Part shown: positions 7,878 through 16,027 of the stretch, piece after piece
How the letters are laid out: every line of letters starts with the position of its first letter
Numbering within the stretch: position 1 is the stretch's first letter
Assembly: GCA_031411495.1 (NCBI GenBank)
Contig: JANOBD010000212.1
Span: 1-64,000 of the forward strand
DNA from: JANOBD01 sp031411495
Lineage (GTDB): Bacteria; Planctomycetota; Phycisphaerae; Tepidisphaerales; Tepidisphaeraceae
Length of the DNA stretch: 64,000 bases
Reading direction: 5' to 3'
The notes under the pieces: generated by a model
What the model was told of the DNA's origin: nothing
Databases searched by the model: none
Seen by the model: the letters and a program-made list of their open reading frames with translations, nothing else
Position numbers and translations under genes: made by a program

Positions 7878-8408
7878 TTGATTCGTGACATGTTCTCCGA
7901 GCGAACAAATGACAACCCGGCACTGCGCAGGATCACCAATGATCTGCGCATCGTGGCAGGCCCGCTGATTCTCCTAGGCCTTTTTGCCAGCCTTCTGATG
8001 CTCGGTACAGCCGTTCAGTCGAAAATCGTCGGCGGGCTCGCGTTCTTGATCCTGCTGGTGCCGGGCGTCTGGTTCGCGTTTGCGAGCTTTCTCATTCGCG
8101 CCGCGAGCCTGCCCATTGTCCGCTGGTCGATCTGGATCGCGATCGCGCAAGTCGCGCTGGTCCTCGCCTCGTTCGTGGCGATGTTCGCGCTGCTGAGGTT
8201 CCTTCCCTCGACATTCGGCCGGCGCGATGTGCCACTGGTGATGCCGGCCGGACTGTTGCTTTTCGTGCTCCCGGGCGAGATCGCGCTGCTGGTTCAGTTA
8301 TTTCGCGCCCGCGGGCTGATCCGTGCGAGCGAATTGGCGCGCGGATTCGAAGTGGCCCAGGTTCGAACGGCGATTCCGGTAGCCGATGCCGCGAAGAAGC
8401 GCCCTTGA
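7878..8408 (+). CDS. Integral membrane protein of unknown function
   Basis: This 176-residue protein begins MIRDMFSERTNDNPALRR and has four strongly hydrophobic segments (approximately residues 26-46, 50-73, 82-106 and 117-140), followed by a short charged tail (RGLIRASELARGFEV). It starts 21 bases after the DJ-1-like gene and could be co-transcribed with it. It converges on the PEP-CTERM gene downstream, with almost no gap. I recognise no family. Confidence 0.6.
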   Translation: MIRDMFSERTNDNPALRRITNDLRIVAGPLILLGLFASLLMLGTAVQSKIVGGLAFLILLVPGVWFAFASFLIRAASLPIVRWSIWIAIAQVALVLASFVAMFALLRFLPSTFGRRDVPLVMPAGLLLFVLPGEIALLVQLFRARGLIRASELARGFEVAQVRTAIPVADAAKKRP

Positions 8409-8410
8409 CC

Positions 8411-9328
8411 TCAGGCCCGTCGGCGCCGTACCCGCGCCAGCCCGCCTGTCACGAGAAGCCATGCGGCGAGCGGTTCCGGCACGACGCTGATGGTGAGCAG
8501 GCTGCTCGATGACGAGTTGGATTGGATGCTCGAATCGTGCGCGAGCAGCGAGAAGCGGTAGTCGCCGTGGGCGACCAGGGACGGGTCCCACGAGATGTCG
8601 TAAGCGCCGCTGCCGGCCGCGGCGATGTTGAATCCGTGGGCGACGGCGTGATCGAGGTCGCTCACGGTGAAGGCCGTAAGCAGGCCGTCGGTGTCGAGGG
8701 CCCAGACGCGGCGGGTCTGAAGGCCGGTGCTGATGGCCGGGTCGCTGATGACGGTTCCGCCGCCCGTGATCGAGGGGGCGAGGTTGTCGACGTGGAAGTT
8801 GATGTCGGCATTGACAGCCGGGCCGACTTCGCCGCCGACGCGGGTGTGCAGGAAGAAGTCGCCGCCGTCTGGAAGCACGAGCCGCGCGAAGCGAACGCCC
8901 GCGGATGTGTTGGCGGGGAGCGGGATCAACTCGAGCGTCGCGTAGGTGATTGTGAAGTTGCCGATCGGCGCAGCCCAAAGTGTCGATGATGAATCGGGGA
9001 CCGCGTGTGCAAGCGTTCGGCGCGCGGGATGGACGCGGAACCAACTGAGCGAGAGGTTGTTCGGCTGGTTGTAGACGTCGACTTCGCCGGGATCGGGATC
9101 GACGCCGGGGTTGTAGACGAACTGGATGGGGACGCCGGTATAGGTGGCTTCATAGGCCTCGAGCGCGGTGCCGGTGCCGCCGACGCCGTCGTTCCGGTAG
9201 AACAGCTCGACGATGTCCTTGTTTCCCTGGTCCGTTTTGGTGGCAGTGATGGAGAAGTTTGCGAAACCGCTGATCGGAAGTCCCAAACTTACTGACAAGA
9301 TCGCTAGACGCATTTGTGCCGAAATCAT
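8411..9328 (-). CDS. PEP-CTERM-type secreted protein
   Basis: This 305-residue protein begins MISAQMRLAILSVSLGL, giving a signal peptide cleaved near residue 23. The body is strand-rich and unrelated to known enzymes. The C-terminus has the sorting signal VPEP, a hydrophobic stretch (LAAWLLVTGGLARV) and the basic tail RRRRA, which is the hallmark of PEP-CTERM proteins processed by an exosortase. A strong AGGAGGG site 6-9 bases before the ATG supports the start. No exosortase gene is in the window, so processing would depend on a gene elsewhere. Confidence 0.8.
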   Translation of the reverse strand: MISAQMRLAILSVSLGLPISGFANFSITATKTDQGNKDIVELFYRNDGVGGTGTALEAYEATYTGVPIQFVYNPGVDPDPGEVDVYNQPNNLSLSWFRVHPARRTLAHAVPDSSSTLWAAPIGNFTITYATLELIPLPANTSAGVRFARLVLPDGGDFFLHTRVGGEVGPAVNADINFHVDNLAPSITGGGTVISDPAISTGLQTRRVWALDTDGLLTAFTVSDLDHAVAHGFNIAAAGSGAYDISWDPSLVAHGDYRFSLLAHDSSIQSNSSSSSLLTISVVPEPLAAWLLVTGGLARVRRRRA

Positions 9329-9484
9329 CTTCGTTTCCCTCCTGAGGCAATTGTGGAGTGAGATGATTACGGCAGCGGCTTATATTGTCACGCGAATTCT
9401 TGCTCGATTTGCGGCCGCGCAAGCAGGCGCTATGTCGCACGCGCCTCGCGATCGAGCCGGGCTCCCTCTCGGATTGTGTGTGCG

Positions 9485-10570
9485 TCAGAGGGAAAGCTTC
9501 CGCGCGAAGTAGTCCTGCTTCATCGCCTTCTTCGCCATCGCCAGTGTCTCTTCCGCGATCACGTTCGCCTTCTGTGTGCCGAGTCTGAGCGCGTCGATCA
9601 CATCGTCGGGCCGGTCCTCGTAGTGCTTGCGCTTCGCGCGGATCGGCGCGAGCAGCGCGTCGAGCACCTCGACCAGCTTCTTCTTGATCACCACATCGCC
9701 GACTTTTCCGTTGGCGTACAGGTCTTTGTGTTCCGCGACCCACGCCGCATCCAAATTGAACGCGTCGTGCATCGCCCAGAGCGGATTTTTCTCCGGATCC
9801 GTTTCGCCGGGGTCGGTTACGCGGAGGCGTTTCGGGTCGGTGTACATGCCTTTGATCTTCTTTTCGATCTCGGCCGCGCTGTCGGAGAGGAAGATCGCGT
9901 TGTTGAGGCTCTTGCTCATCTTCTGCAGGTTGCCGTTCGCGCCCGGAGGGCCGATTCCCACCAGCCGCTTGATCCGGCCGACCTTCGGCTTGATCACGGG
10001 GAACACGCCGCCCGCTTTCACGGCATCATCATCCTTCGCGTGTGGGTCGACGCCGCAGTAGGTCTGGTTGAACTTCCGCGTCACTTCGCGGCAAAGTTCG
10101 AGGTGTGCTACCTGATCTTCGCCGACGGGGACGATCTCCGGCCGGAACGCGAGAATGTCGGCACACTGGCCGACCGCGTACATTGGGAAGCCGAAGCTGT
10201 AGGTCTCGCCGAGGCCTTTGTCTTCAATCTCGCGCTTGAGCGTCGGATTGCGCATCACGCGATTGAAGGGGATGAGCATCGCGAGAAAGAACGTGAGTTC
10301 ATCGATGGCGGGCACTTCCGACTGGATGAACATCGCCGATTTGTTCGGATCGATTCCGACGGCCAGCCAGTCGGTGGCGATCTCCATCACGCTCTGGCGT
10401 ATGTCGGCCGGCTTGTCGGCGCGAGTGGTGAAGGCGTGTTTGTTGGCGATGAGGAAGAAACACTCATACGCATCCTGCAGGGCAAGGCGATTCTCGATCG
10501 ACCCGACATAGTGGCCGATGTGCAGCTTGCCGGTGGGGGTATCGCCGGTGAGGAGACGGGGTTTGGACAT
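9485..10570 (-). CDS. trpS: Tryptophan--tRNA ligase
   Basis: This 361-residue class I aminoacyl-tRNA synthetase charges tRNA-Trp. The first signature is seen as GKLHIGHYVGS and the second as LQKMSKSLNNAIFLSD, with the TrpS-specific PVGEDQVAHLELCREV between them. The length is close to the usual 320-360. A glycine-rich GIGPPGANGN precedes KMSKS. The gene stands alone between the PEP-CTERM gene and the palindrome of the Y1 transposase element, with no clear leader structure for regulation. Confidence 0.96.
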   Translation of the reverse strand: MSKPRLLTGDTPTGKLHIGHYVGSIENRLALQDAYECFFLIANKHAFTTRADKPADIRQSVMEIATDWLAVGIDPNKSAMFIQSEVPAIDELTFFLAMLIPFNRVMRNPTLKREIEDKGLGETYSFGFPMYAVGQCADILAFRPEIVPVGEDQVAHLELCREVTRKFNQTYCGVDPHAKDDDAVKAGGVFPVIKPKVGRIKRLVGIGPPGANGNLQKMSKSLNNAIFLSDSAAEIEKKIKGMYTDPKRLRVTDPGETDPEKNPLWAMHDAFNLDAAWVAEHKDLYANGKVGDVVIKKKLVEVLDALLAPIRAKRKHYEDRPDDVIDALRLGTQKANVIAEETLAMAKKAMKQDYFARKLSL

Positions 10571-10684
10571 AGGATTCGCAAGCCTACGGATTGGGCGGAG
10601 ATAGGGAAGCGTGAGTCGATTGGATCGAGATCGCGCGAGCGCTTTCGAGCTCCAAACAGAGTTGGAGAAGCTATGATTTGGCTC

Positions 10685-10750
10685 GGTTAGCCGCGACGCG
10701 GAGCGTCTTTGCGCTCACGAAGATCGCTCCGCTTCGCGTCGCGGCTAACC
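10685..10750. repeat. REP-like palindrome upstream of Y1 transposase
   Basis: GGTTAGCCGCGACGCG (10685-10700) pairs exactly with its reverse complement at 10735-10750. The intervening bases include GAGCG and CGCTC, which extend the stem. The same arm sequence forms the downstream palindrome at 11357-11442, and the two bracket the transposase gene. Confidence 0.85.
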
Positions 10751-10771
10751 GGTTGAGTTGGGGAGGTTGCG

Positions 10772-11362
10772 ATGATCGTCGGTTACCACGTCATCTTCAG
10801 CACCTACGGGTTCTGGCTTCCCAATGACCCGCGCGGAAGCTGGTCGACCTTTGTCGGTTCGTGGGAACTGTTCCGATACGGACCCGCCACCAAGACGAGC
10901 GTGCGCCACTCTGTTGCACATCGCGAGCACGACCGAGCGAAGCGGCTGGAGGCGAAGTCGGCGCTGAAGTATCCCCCGGTGAACTTTACGGGCGTGCAAG
11001 CCCGCGCAGTCGGACGCGGATTCGCGCGGTACGTCGAGCGAACGGGATTGCCCGTCTGGGCGTGCGCGATCCTGCCTGATCATGTTCATCTCGTGGTCGG
11101 AAGACTCCAGATGAAAGTCGAGCAACTCGTGATCCAACTGAAGGGCGAGGCCACGCAGCAATTGGAAGCGGAAGGCGTTCATCCACTCGCTTCTTACAGA
11201 ATCGGAGATGAGCGCGTCCCCAAGTGCTGGGTTCGGGGACAATGGAAAGTGTTTCTCGACGCGGACGATGTCGATCGCGCGATCCGATACGTTGAGAGCA
11301 ATCCGCTCAAAGAAGGAAAGAAGCGCCAGGCGTGGTCGTTCGTCAGGAAGTACGGAGGTTAG
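10772..11362 (+). CDS. REP-associated tyrosine transposase (Y1/HUH family)
   Basis: This 196-residue protein begins MIVGYHVIFSTYGFWLPNDP and contains the HUH motif in ILPDHVHLVVG near residue 103, so it is a single-tyrosine HUH nuclease of the Y1 type. Such RAYT proteins nick and rejoin hairpin-forming REP sequences. The expected partner palindromes lie on both sides. The last sense codon and the TAG stop are the first six bases of the downstream palindrome (GGTTAG). The likely catalytic Tyr is in the C-terminal IRYVESNP helix. It appears intact, so the element may still be active. Confidence 0.92.
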   Translation: MIVGYHVIFSTYGFWLPNDPRGSWSTFVGSWELFRYGPATKTSVRHSVAHREHDRAKRLEAKSALKYPPVNFTGVQARAVGRGFARYVERTGLPVWACAILPDHVHLVVGRLQMKVEQLVIQLKGEATQQLEAEGVHPLASYRIGDERVPKCWVRGQWKVFLDADDVDRAIRYVESNPLKEGKKRQAWSFVRKYGG

Positions 11363-11442
11363 CCGCGACGCGAAGCGGAGCGCGAATTAGGTCGACGCGC
11401 TCTGACTTGCGCAAAGCGCTCCGCTTCGCGTCGCGGCTAACC
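11357..11442. repeat. REP-like palindrome downstream of Y1 transposase
   Basis: The arms 11357-11383 and 11416-11442 are perfect 27-base reverse complements. Both begin or end with the GGTTAGCCGCGACGCG unit that also forms the upstream palindrome, extended here by AAGCGGAGCGC. The loop is 32 bases. The left arm contains the transposase stop codon. Confidence 0.9.
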
Positions 11443-11851
11443 GGAAGCGGGGCTCGACCGGCGCTCGACGGACTCAAATCGCTGTCGTGAATTGATTGGA
11501 CATCGATCTCACAGGCGCGTTAATCCTTGGGGGTTTGGCTTTTTGCCCTTCGCGGGAGTGCTGCGCGCCGAGGCGAGCCCTGCAAGTCTATTGCGACTTT
11601 GTCGGGGTGTTGCAACGGCGTGGCACCGGACCTGAGCCGAGGGATGAGGTATGCATCGCCTGGTTCCATCTCGATTTATGACAATTCGAGCCTCCGCCAG
11701 CCAGGCAGTGCGATGCAACGAAATGCAAGACAATGCAAGACTGTTCAAAAGGGATGAGGGCGGAGGGATGAGGGATGACGCGGGGGATCGTGTGCGATCC
11801 GAACTGAGGCGTGCCGCGGTCGCGGATGGCGATTGCCTTCTGCCTGCGGCC
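11443..11851. other. Intergenic region with a dispersed-repeat fragment, no gene seen
   Basis: No open frame here looks real. Positions 11749-11770 hold a purine-rich unit (AAGGGATGAGGGCGGAGG and onward) that recurs, inverted, inside the trmB-like gene at 30266-30287. Further degenerate GGGATGAGG units follow to about 11778. Confidence 0.6.
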
Positions 11852-12670
11852 TCACTCCCCGAAGACTTGCCGAAACCGTTTCGCCGACCAGTCGATGATC
11901 CGATCCAACTCCGCGACAGGCGCGTTCGTGTGCGGAAGCGTGTGCAGATAGTTCGGCGGGCCGTACTCGGGATCGAAGCTCAGGCTCGTCCGACCTGCGG
12001 CGCGCTGCGTGTCGATGACCTGCTTCCACCAGCGCTCGTGAGCTTCGAGGTGCCCTGCATATTCCGGCGCGCTCGGGTCGGGAACCTGTGGTCCTTCCTC
12101 GTATCCGACGCGGGTGTGGATGTGGATCGCGGCCGCCGCACAGCGGGCGAAGATCGGGGCCGTGATCGGGTCGGCTTCGTCGAACAGCCGCTCGGCCACG
12201 CAGACCCAGTGGGAGTAGTCGATGCAGAGGCGAATGTCCGGCACGCGGTCCATGACGTCCCGCGTCACCCACGGATTGAAGAACACCCGGCCGCGGTGAA
12301 GCTCGTGGCCGATGGTGGCGGCCGCCGAGCCCTCCCGGCGGGTCGCGAGTTCGAAGAACTCGACGGACTCGGCGAGCGTCCAGTCATCGCGCCCGGACTG
12401 CGCGGTGATCTGGATGGCGCCGAACTCGCGAATCTCATCCGCCTGGCGGGAGAGCGAATCGACGTGTTCGCGTGGCGAACTGCCGCTGGTGGAGACGATG
12501 CCGATGAGTTTGAGGTCGTGATCGCGGAGCAGGCCGAGGAAGTGGTCGCGGTCGTCCCGCGACGGGATTCGCGCTTCGACGCCGACGTAGCCCGAGGATT
12601 TGATCGTCGGGAAAAGTCGTTCGACGGGCATGGTGACGCCCCAGAGGGATCGGTAGAGGTCGAGTCGCAT
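11852..12670 (-). CDS. Sugar phosphate isomerase/epimerase-like TIM-barrel protein
   Basis: This 272-residue protein matches the xylose-isomerase-like TIM-barrel superfamily: MRLDLYRSLWGV and the repeated strand-helix pattern VGVEARIPS, LIGIVST, IQITAQSG, IGHELHRGRVFFNPW, IRLCIDYSHW, IHIHTRVG and SFDPEYGP. Likely metal-ligand residues are the Glu of GHELHRG, the Asp and His of DYSHW, the His of HIHTRVG and the Glu of DPEYG. The substrate cannot be read from sequence. The ATG is preceded by GGGAGGACC at good spacing, which supports the start. It is monocistronic. Confidence 0.8.
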   Translation of the reverse strand: MRLDLYRSLWGVTMPVERLFPTIKSSGYVGVEARIPSRDDRDHFLGLLRDHDLKLIGIVSTSGSSPREHVDSLSRQADEIREFGAIQITAQSGRDDWTLAESVEFFELATRREGSAAATIGHELHRGRVFFNPWVTRDVMDRVPDIRLCIDYSHWVCVAERLFDEADPITAPIFARCAAAAIHIHTRVGYEEGPQVPDPSAPEYAGHLEAHERWWKQVIDTQRAAGRTSLSFDPEYGPPNYLHTLPHTNAPVAELDRIIDWSAKRFRQVFGE

Positions 12671-12895
12671 GAAGGGTCCTCCCGAGTCAATACGCTGGGA
12701 TGAATCATCGATTCAGCAATGCCATGTGTCCACCCGTATCGGCCGCGAGCGATTTCGCGCTTCGCGCGGGCGCGGAACGCGGTATTGCGTACGAACGAGC
12801 GCGACCGATGCAGGCGGGCTGGCGGATGAAACGGGGCGTTTTTTCGGTGCGATCGCGATCTTCATCTGCATCTACCTGCATCCGGTCCCCTTTCG

Positions 12896-12901
12896 TATAA
12901 T
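12896..12901 (+). promoter_or_regulatory. Candidate -10 box upstream of the yggS-like gene
   Basis: A consensus TATAAT sits 43 bases upstream of the GTG start at 12944. No good -35 is visible at the usual spacing, so the element is weak or activator-dependent. Confidence 0.5.
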
Positions 12902-12943
12902 CCGCCGCAGACCGGTGCGAACAGTTTCCAAAGGAGTGGACGC

Positions 12944-13711
12944 GTGGCCAAAGCCCTGACGATTGCAGACCGACTCAAAGAGGTGCGCGAGAAGATCGCC
13001 GCCGCCTGTACCAAGGCGAAGCGCGAGCCGGCCGAGGTGACGCTGGTGGCCGTCACCAAATATGCCGGGCCCGAGCAGATTCGCGAGATCCTCAAGCTCG
13101 GCATTGGCGACCTCGGCGAAAACCGCGTCCAGCAACTCGTCCAGCGTGCCGCCCAGATCGGCGAGTTCCACCAGCGCGCCCTTGCCGGCGGCGACAAACT
13201 CATCGCGTCGAAAATCCGCTGGCACATGATCGGCCACCTTCAGCGCAACAAGGCCAAGCAGCTCCTGCCCGTCGTCTCGATGCTCCACAGCATCGATTCG
13301 CTGAGACTGGCCGAGGATCTCGAAGAAATGCTCGAACGCACCGACCGCAAGTTGCCGGTGTTGCTGCAGGTGAACGCCAGCGAAGAATCGCAGAAGTCCG
13401 GCGTCGCGGTCGGAGCGGCCGTGCATCTCGCCGAGCAGATCGCGACGATGCCCCATCTCCAGATGGCGGGAATCATGACGATGGCGGCGCACGACGCGGA
13501 TGAAAAGACGGTTCGGCACACCTTCACGCGAACGCGCGAGATCTTCGAAGAGATGAAGTGGCACAAGATCGGCGGCGCCGGGCTGAAACACCTCTCGATG
13601 GGAATGACGCAGGATTACGAAATCGCCATCGAGGAGGGCGCGACGATCGTCCGCGTGGGCAGCGCGCTCTTCGGTGGAAAGCCGGACGGAACCGAAGAGA
13701 AGGAGGAGTAA
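12944..13711 (+). CDS. YggS/PROSC family pyridoxal-phosphate homeostasis protein
   Basis: This 255-residue protein is an alanine-racemase-fold PLP protein of the YggS/YlmE/PROSC family, which controls free PLP and affects amino-acid and vitamin B6 balance. Signatures visible are VTLVAVTKYAGPEQI with the PLP-binding Lys, LGENRVQ, WHMIGHLQRNKAK, the MAGIMTMAA strand, LSMGMTQDYEIAI and the C-terminal VRVGSALFG. The start is a GTG with AAGGAG at good distance (AGGAG at 12932-12936). It seems to be monocistronic. The symbol is left blank because naming varies. Confidence 0.93.
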   Translation: MAKALTIADRLKEVREKIAAACTKAKREPAEVTLVAVTKYAGPEQIREILKLGIGDLGENRVQQLVQRAAQIGEFHQRALAGGDKLIASKIRWHMIGHLQRNKAKQLLPVVSMLHSIDSLRLAEDLEEMLERTDRKLPVLLQVNASEESQKSGVAVGAAVHLAEQIATMPHLQMAGIMTMAAHDADEKTVRHTFTRTREIFEEMKWHKIGGAGLKHLSMGMTQDYEIAIEEGATIVRVGSALFGGKPDGTEEKEE

Positions 13712-13717
13712 CCGTCC

Positions 13718-13830
13718 CAAATGACCAATTCACAATGACCAATAAGGCCACAACGTCCAAATCCCAATAGACTCGACTGTTGGGCATTGATAATTGGGTA
13801 TTTGTTGGTCATTGATTCTTGGTCACTTTG
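13718..13830. repeat. Imperfect palindromic intergenic repeat built of GACCAA units
   Basis: The left half contains AATGACCAATTCACAATGAC and onward, and the right half TTGTTGGTCATTGATTCTTG and onward; the halves are near reverse complements (AAATGACCAATTC versus AAAGTGACCAAGA). TGACCAA recurs twice in each arm. The unit lies between the yggS-like gene and a small membrane protein gene. It looks like a dispersed non-coding repeat rather than a gene. Confidence 0.6.
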
Positions 13831-13839
13831 CTTTCGCTC

Positions 13840-14130
13840 ATGCCCGATCTTTACGCCATCTTCCGCTGGCTGGCCTTCGTGTTCGTGACGATCTACGTCA
13901 CGATTACGACGATCCAGTTCCTCTGGAGCTGGTACACGTTTCTCAAGCAGCGTGACCGCTATATAGGATTGCTGAGAAATTATCTCATCTTGCACGGACT
14001 GCGGATTCGGGTGAAATCGTTCGCCGGCGATGCGGTCGTCAGCGTTCTGCTCTGTGTGGCGTTCCTGCTGATGTGGCGGGCGCACCAGCATCTCGACGCG
14101 ATCGCGAAAGTAACAGCAGGTTTGAAGTGA
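13840..14130 (+). CDS. Small membrane protein
   Basis: The ATG at 13840 (MPDLYAIFRWLAFVFVTIYV) is preferred over the upstream frame, which runs into the palindromic repeat. The 96-residue product has two transmembrane segments (about residues 7-30 and 62-82) separated by a basic loop (KQRDRYIGLLRNYLILHGLRIRVK). I do not recognise the family. Palindromic repeats lie on both sides of the gene, which is unusual for so short a gene. Confidence 0.55.
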   Translation: MPDLYAIFRWLAFVFVTIYVTITTIQFLWSWYTFLKQRDRYIGLLRNYLILHGLRIRVKSFAGDAVVSVLLCVAFLLMWRAHQHLDAIAKVTAGLK

Positions 14131-14137
14131 GGCCTTG

Positions 14138-14228
14138 ATAATAGAGGTCAGCGATCAGGAGTCAGAGTTCAGCAATGCACCGCGCCTTCCGTTCTGACCT
14201 TTGACCCTGATTTCTGGCCCTGACCTCT
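14138..14228. repeat. Second imperfect palindromic intergenic repeat built of GGTCAG units
   Basis: The left arm contains AGAGGTCAGCGATCAGGAGT and the right arm ends in CTGGCCCTGACCTCTG. The reverse complement of the right arm (CAGAGGTCAGGGCCAG) resembles the left. The core motif is different from the repeat at 13718-13830, but the organisation is the same. Confidence 0.55.
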
Positions 14229-14234
14229 GCACCC

Positions 14235-15080
14235 ATGAGCACCGACGACCGCAATCTCTCGCTTCCCGCGCCGAGTTCGCTCGCGGTCGCGACGCAGCTC
14301 AAGGACCTGTCGCTGCACGATCTGCACGCGATGGCGCGCGACTATGGCATTTCGCCGATGCACTTCGATACCAAGCCGGCGCTCGTCGCGGCGATTCTCG
14401 ATCGGCGGACGATGATCGCCGGCATGGATCGTGAATCGATGGCGGACGTGCTGACCTGGGCGCATAAGCCCGTCTCGTCGAACATGAGCCGCGACGCCAT
14501 GGCAATGGAAATCGTCCGAGTGAAGTCGATGCGCTTTGCCGGCCTCTCGCAGCGCGGGCTGATCGCGCTCGCCGCACTGCGCGGCGTGAATGTCTCGCCG
14601 GACGACTCGACGCCGCAGATCATCGCCAAGCTCAAGAGTCACGAGGGCTTTTTCGCGAAGCTTTCCCGCAAACGTCGCGCCTTCATGGGCAAGATGGTTT
14701 CGCGAATGCTCGGCGAGGGTGACCAAGAGCCGCTCCCGGCGCGCGGTGAGGCGACCGGGCCGAGCACCGCCCATGGCGCGGGCGCCGCCGAACGAAAGCT
14801 GCACGAAGAGATCGAGGAGTCTGGCCTCATCGCAGGCCTCACCAGCCGGGTCCGCAAGACCGCCGACACCTATCTTAACCAGAAGCTCGACGAGATCGAG
14901 GCGCGCATCGACCGCAAGCTGGACGAGATCGATCGCCGCCTCGCCGAATGGCGCGACAAGGAAGTCGCCAATCGAATGCGCATCCTCAAGATCAGCTTGT
15001 GGGCAACAGTCGTCGTCGGCGCCGCCACGCTGCTGATCAGCTACATCCGCGTGTATATGCCTTGGATCTTCGGCGGATGA
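14235..15080 (+). CDS. Tail-anchored protein with SAP/Rho_N-like N-terminus and coiled coil
   Basis: In this 281-residue protein, residues 24-55 (LKDLSLHDLHAMARDYGISP and onward) resemble a Rho N-terminal/SAP-like helical motif that often binds nucleic acid. Residues 175-235 form a charged heptad-rich coil (ERKLHEEIEE, DEIEARIDRKLDEIDRRLAEW). The C-terminus has one hydrophobic anchor (ISLWATVVVGAATLLISYI), so the protein is likely tail-anchored in the membrane with its domains in the cytoplasm. Function is unknown; membrane tethering of DNA or RNA is a hypothesis. Confidence 0.6.
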   Translation: MSTDDRNLSLPAPSSLAVATQLKDLSLHDLHAMARDYGISPMHFDTKPALVAAILDRRTMIAGMDRESMADVLTWAHKPVSSNMSRDAMAMEIVRVKSMRFAGLSQRGLIALAALRGVNVSPDDSTPQIIAKLKSHEGFFAKLSRKRRAFMGKMVSRMLGEGDQEPLPARGEATGPSTAHGAGAAERKLHEEIEESGLIAGLTSRVRKTADTYLNQKLDEIEARIDRKLDEIDRRLAEWRDKEVANRMRILKISLWATVVVGAATLLISYIRVYMPWIFGG

Positions 15081-15099
15081 TCGAGAATGAGTTTCGGAA

Positions 15100-15552
15100 T
15101 CAATCGCGCGCGTTCGGCAATCCCGGATCGATCTTGCCGCGCTTGAGCACGAGCTTCTTCAAGCCGTCGCCACGGCACGCGAGCAGCAGCTGATCTTCCA
15201 GACCGGCGAGCATGAGCTGCTTCAACTCATACAAGTACGGGCTCGAGTCGACGTGGACCGTGAGAATGCCGCGTACGAACGAGGCGAGCATCGTGTGTTC
15301 GTGGAAGATGCGCGGCACCAGCGTGTCCCACGCCTCGGAGAGTTTTCCGAACTTCGCGTGTCGCTTCTTGATCTGCGTGTTGAAGAGCTCGATCGCGTCT
15401 TCGCCGAGAATGTGCGGCGTGTACGGCCTGGCGCTCTTCCAGCGAAACAGCCGGCGCAGCTCGGCATCGCTTTCGCGTGCGTTCTGTCGGTCGCGCGAAG
15501 TTTGGCCGAAGGAATCCATTGAGTCTCGAACGATACCGGATTCGCCATTCAC
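15100..15552 (-). CDS. DciA-like (DUF721) protein, putative replicative helicase loader
   Basis: This 150-residue protein carries a DUF721-type domain in its second half: LSEAWDTLVPRIFHEHT and onward, then a short strand set (LTVHVDSSPYLYELKQL) and an LLLACRGDGLKKLVLKRG tail. DciA proteins replace DnaC/DnaI in many bacteria and help load the replicative helicase DnaB; members are short and divergent. An internal ATG at 15519 is an alternative start, as neither start has a clear ribosome site. The gene lies next to the virion-type operon on the same strand, but 220 bases separate them. Confidence 0.65.
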   Translation of the reverse strand: MNGESGIVRDSMDSFGQTSRDRQNARESDAELRRLFRWKSARPYTPHILGEDAIELFNTQIKKRHAKFGKLSEAWDTLVPRIFHEHTMLASFVRGILTVHVDSSPYLYELKQLMLAGLEDQLLLACRGDGLKKLVLKRGKIDPGLPNARD

Positions 15553-15772
15553 CCGCGACGCGGCCGACGCGGCCGATCACGCATTCAACGGCTTCTCCAC
15601 AATCGGCGATTCTCGGATCGCTCACAACGATCGCCGCATGGCGACGCGATTCCGAGCACTCAATCGCATGGTTGCGGTGGGCCTCGGCATGTCCCTTCCA
15701 AACAGCCGACGGCCCGCGAATCTTCCCGATTCGCGGGCCGGCGTTGAACTTCCTTCTCAACAAATGTCGCAG

Positions 15773-16027
15773 CTAGGTCAGACGCGACAGGACGATCCCG
15801 ACAAATCGGGCAAGCAGTGCCGAGAGCGCCTGCGCGCCCACTCTGGCTGCCACGGCGTGTTCGTAGGCATCCTTGAACTCCGCGTCGTTCGCCAGTGACT
15901 CGACCAGGTGCTCACCGAGCATCTCCTGGTCAATCACCTGCGCCAGTGCCGGATGATCGGCCCGGAACTGAGGCCACGATTTCTCGACGGCGGTCATCAC
16001 GTGTGATTTCAATTCGTCCGTGTTCAT
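15773..16027 (-). CDS. Small helical protein, last gene of the virion-type operon
   Basis: This 84-residue protein, MNTDELKSHVMTAVEKSWPQ and onward, is predicted all-helical with alanine-rich repeats (AYEHAVAARVGAQALSALLARFVGIV) and a hydrophobic C-terminal end that could associate with a membrane. A strong GGAGGTGGCG site precedes the ATG, and its ATG overlaps the upstream lipoprotein stop (ATGA), so it is clearly part of the operon. I recognise no family. Position suggests a lysis or virion accessory role. Confidence 0.6.
   Translation of the reverse strand: MNTDELKSHVMTAVEKSWPQFRADHPALAQVIDQEMLGEHLVESLANDAEFKDAYEHAVAARVGAQALSALLARFVGIVLSRLT

Noticed and set aside
9476..10690. A 404-codon plus-strand frame.
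   Set aside because: It is antisense to trpS, whose HIGH and KMSKS motifs are clear.
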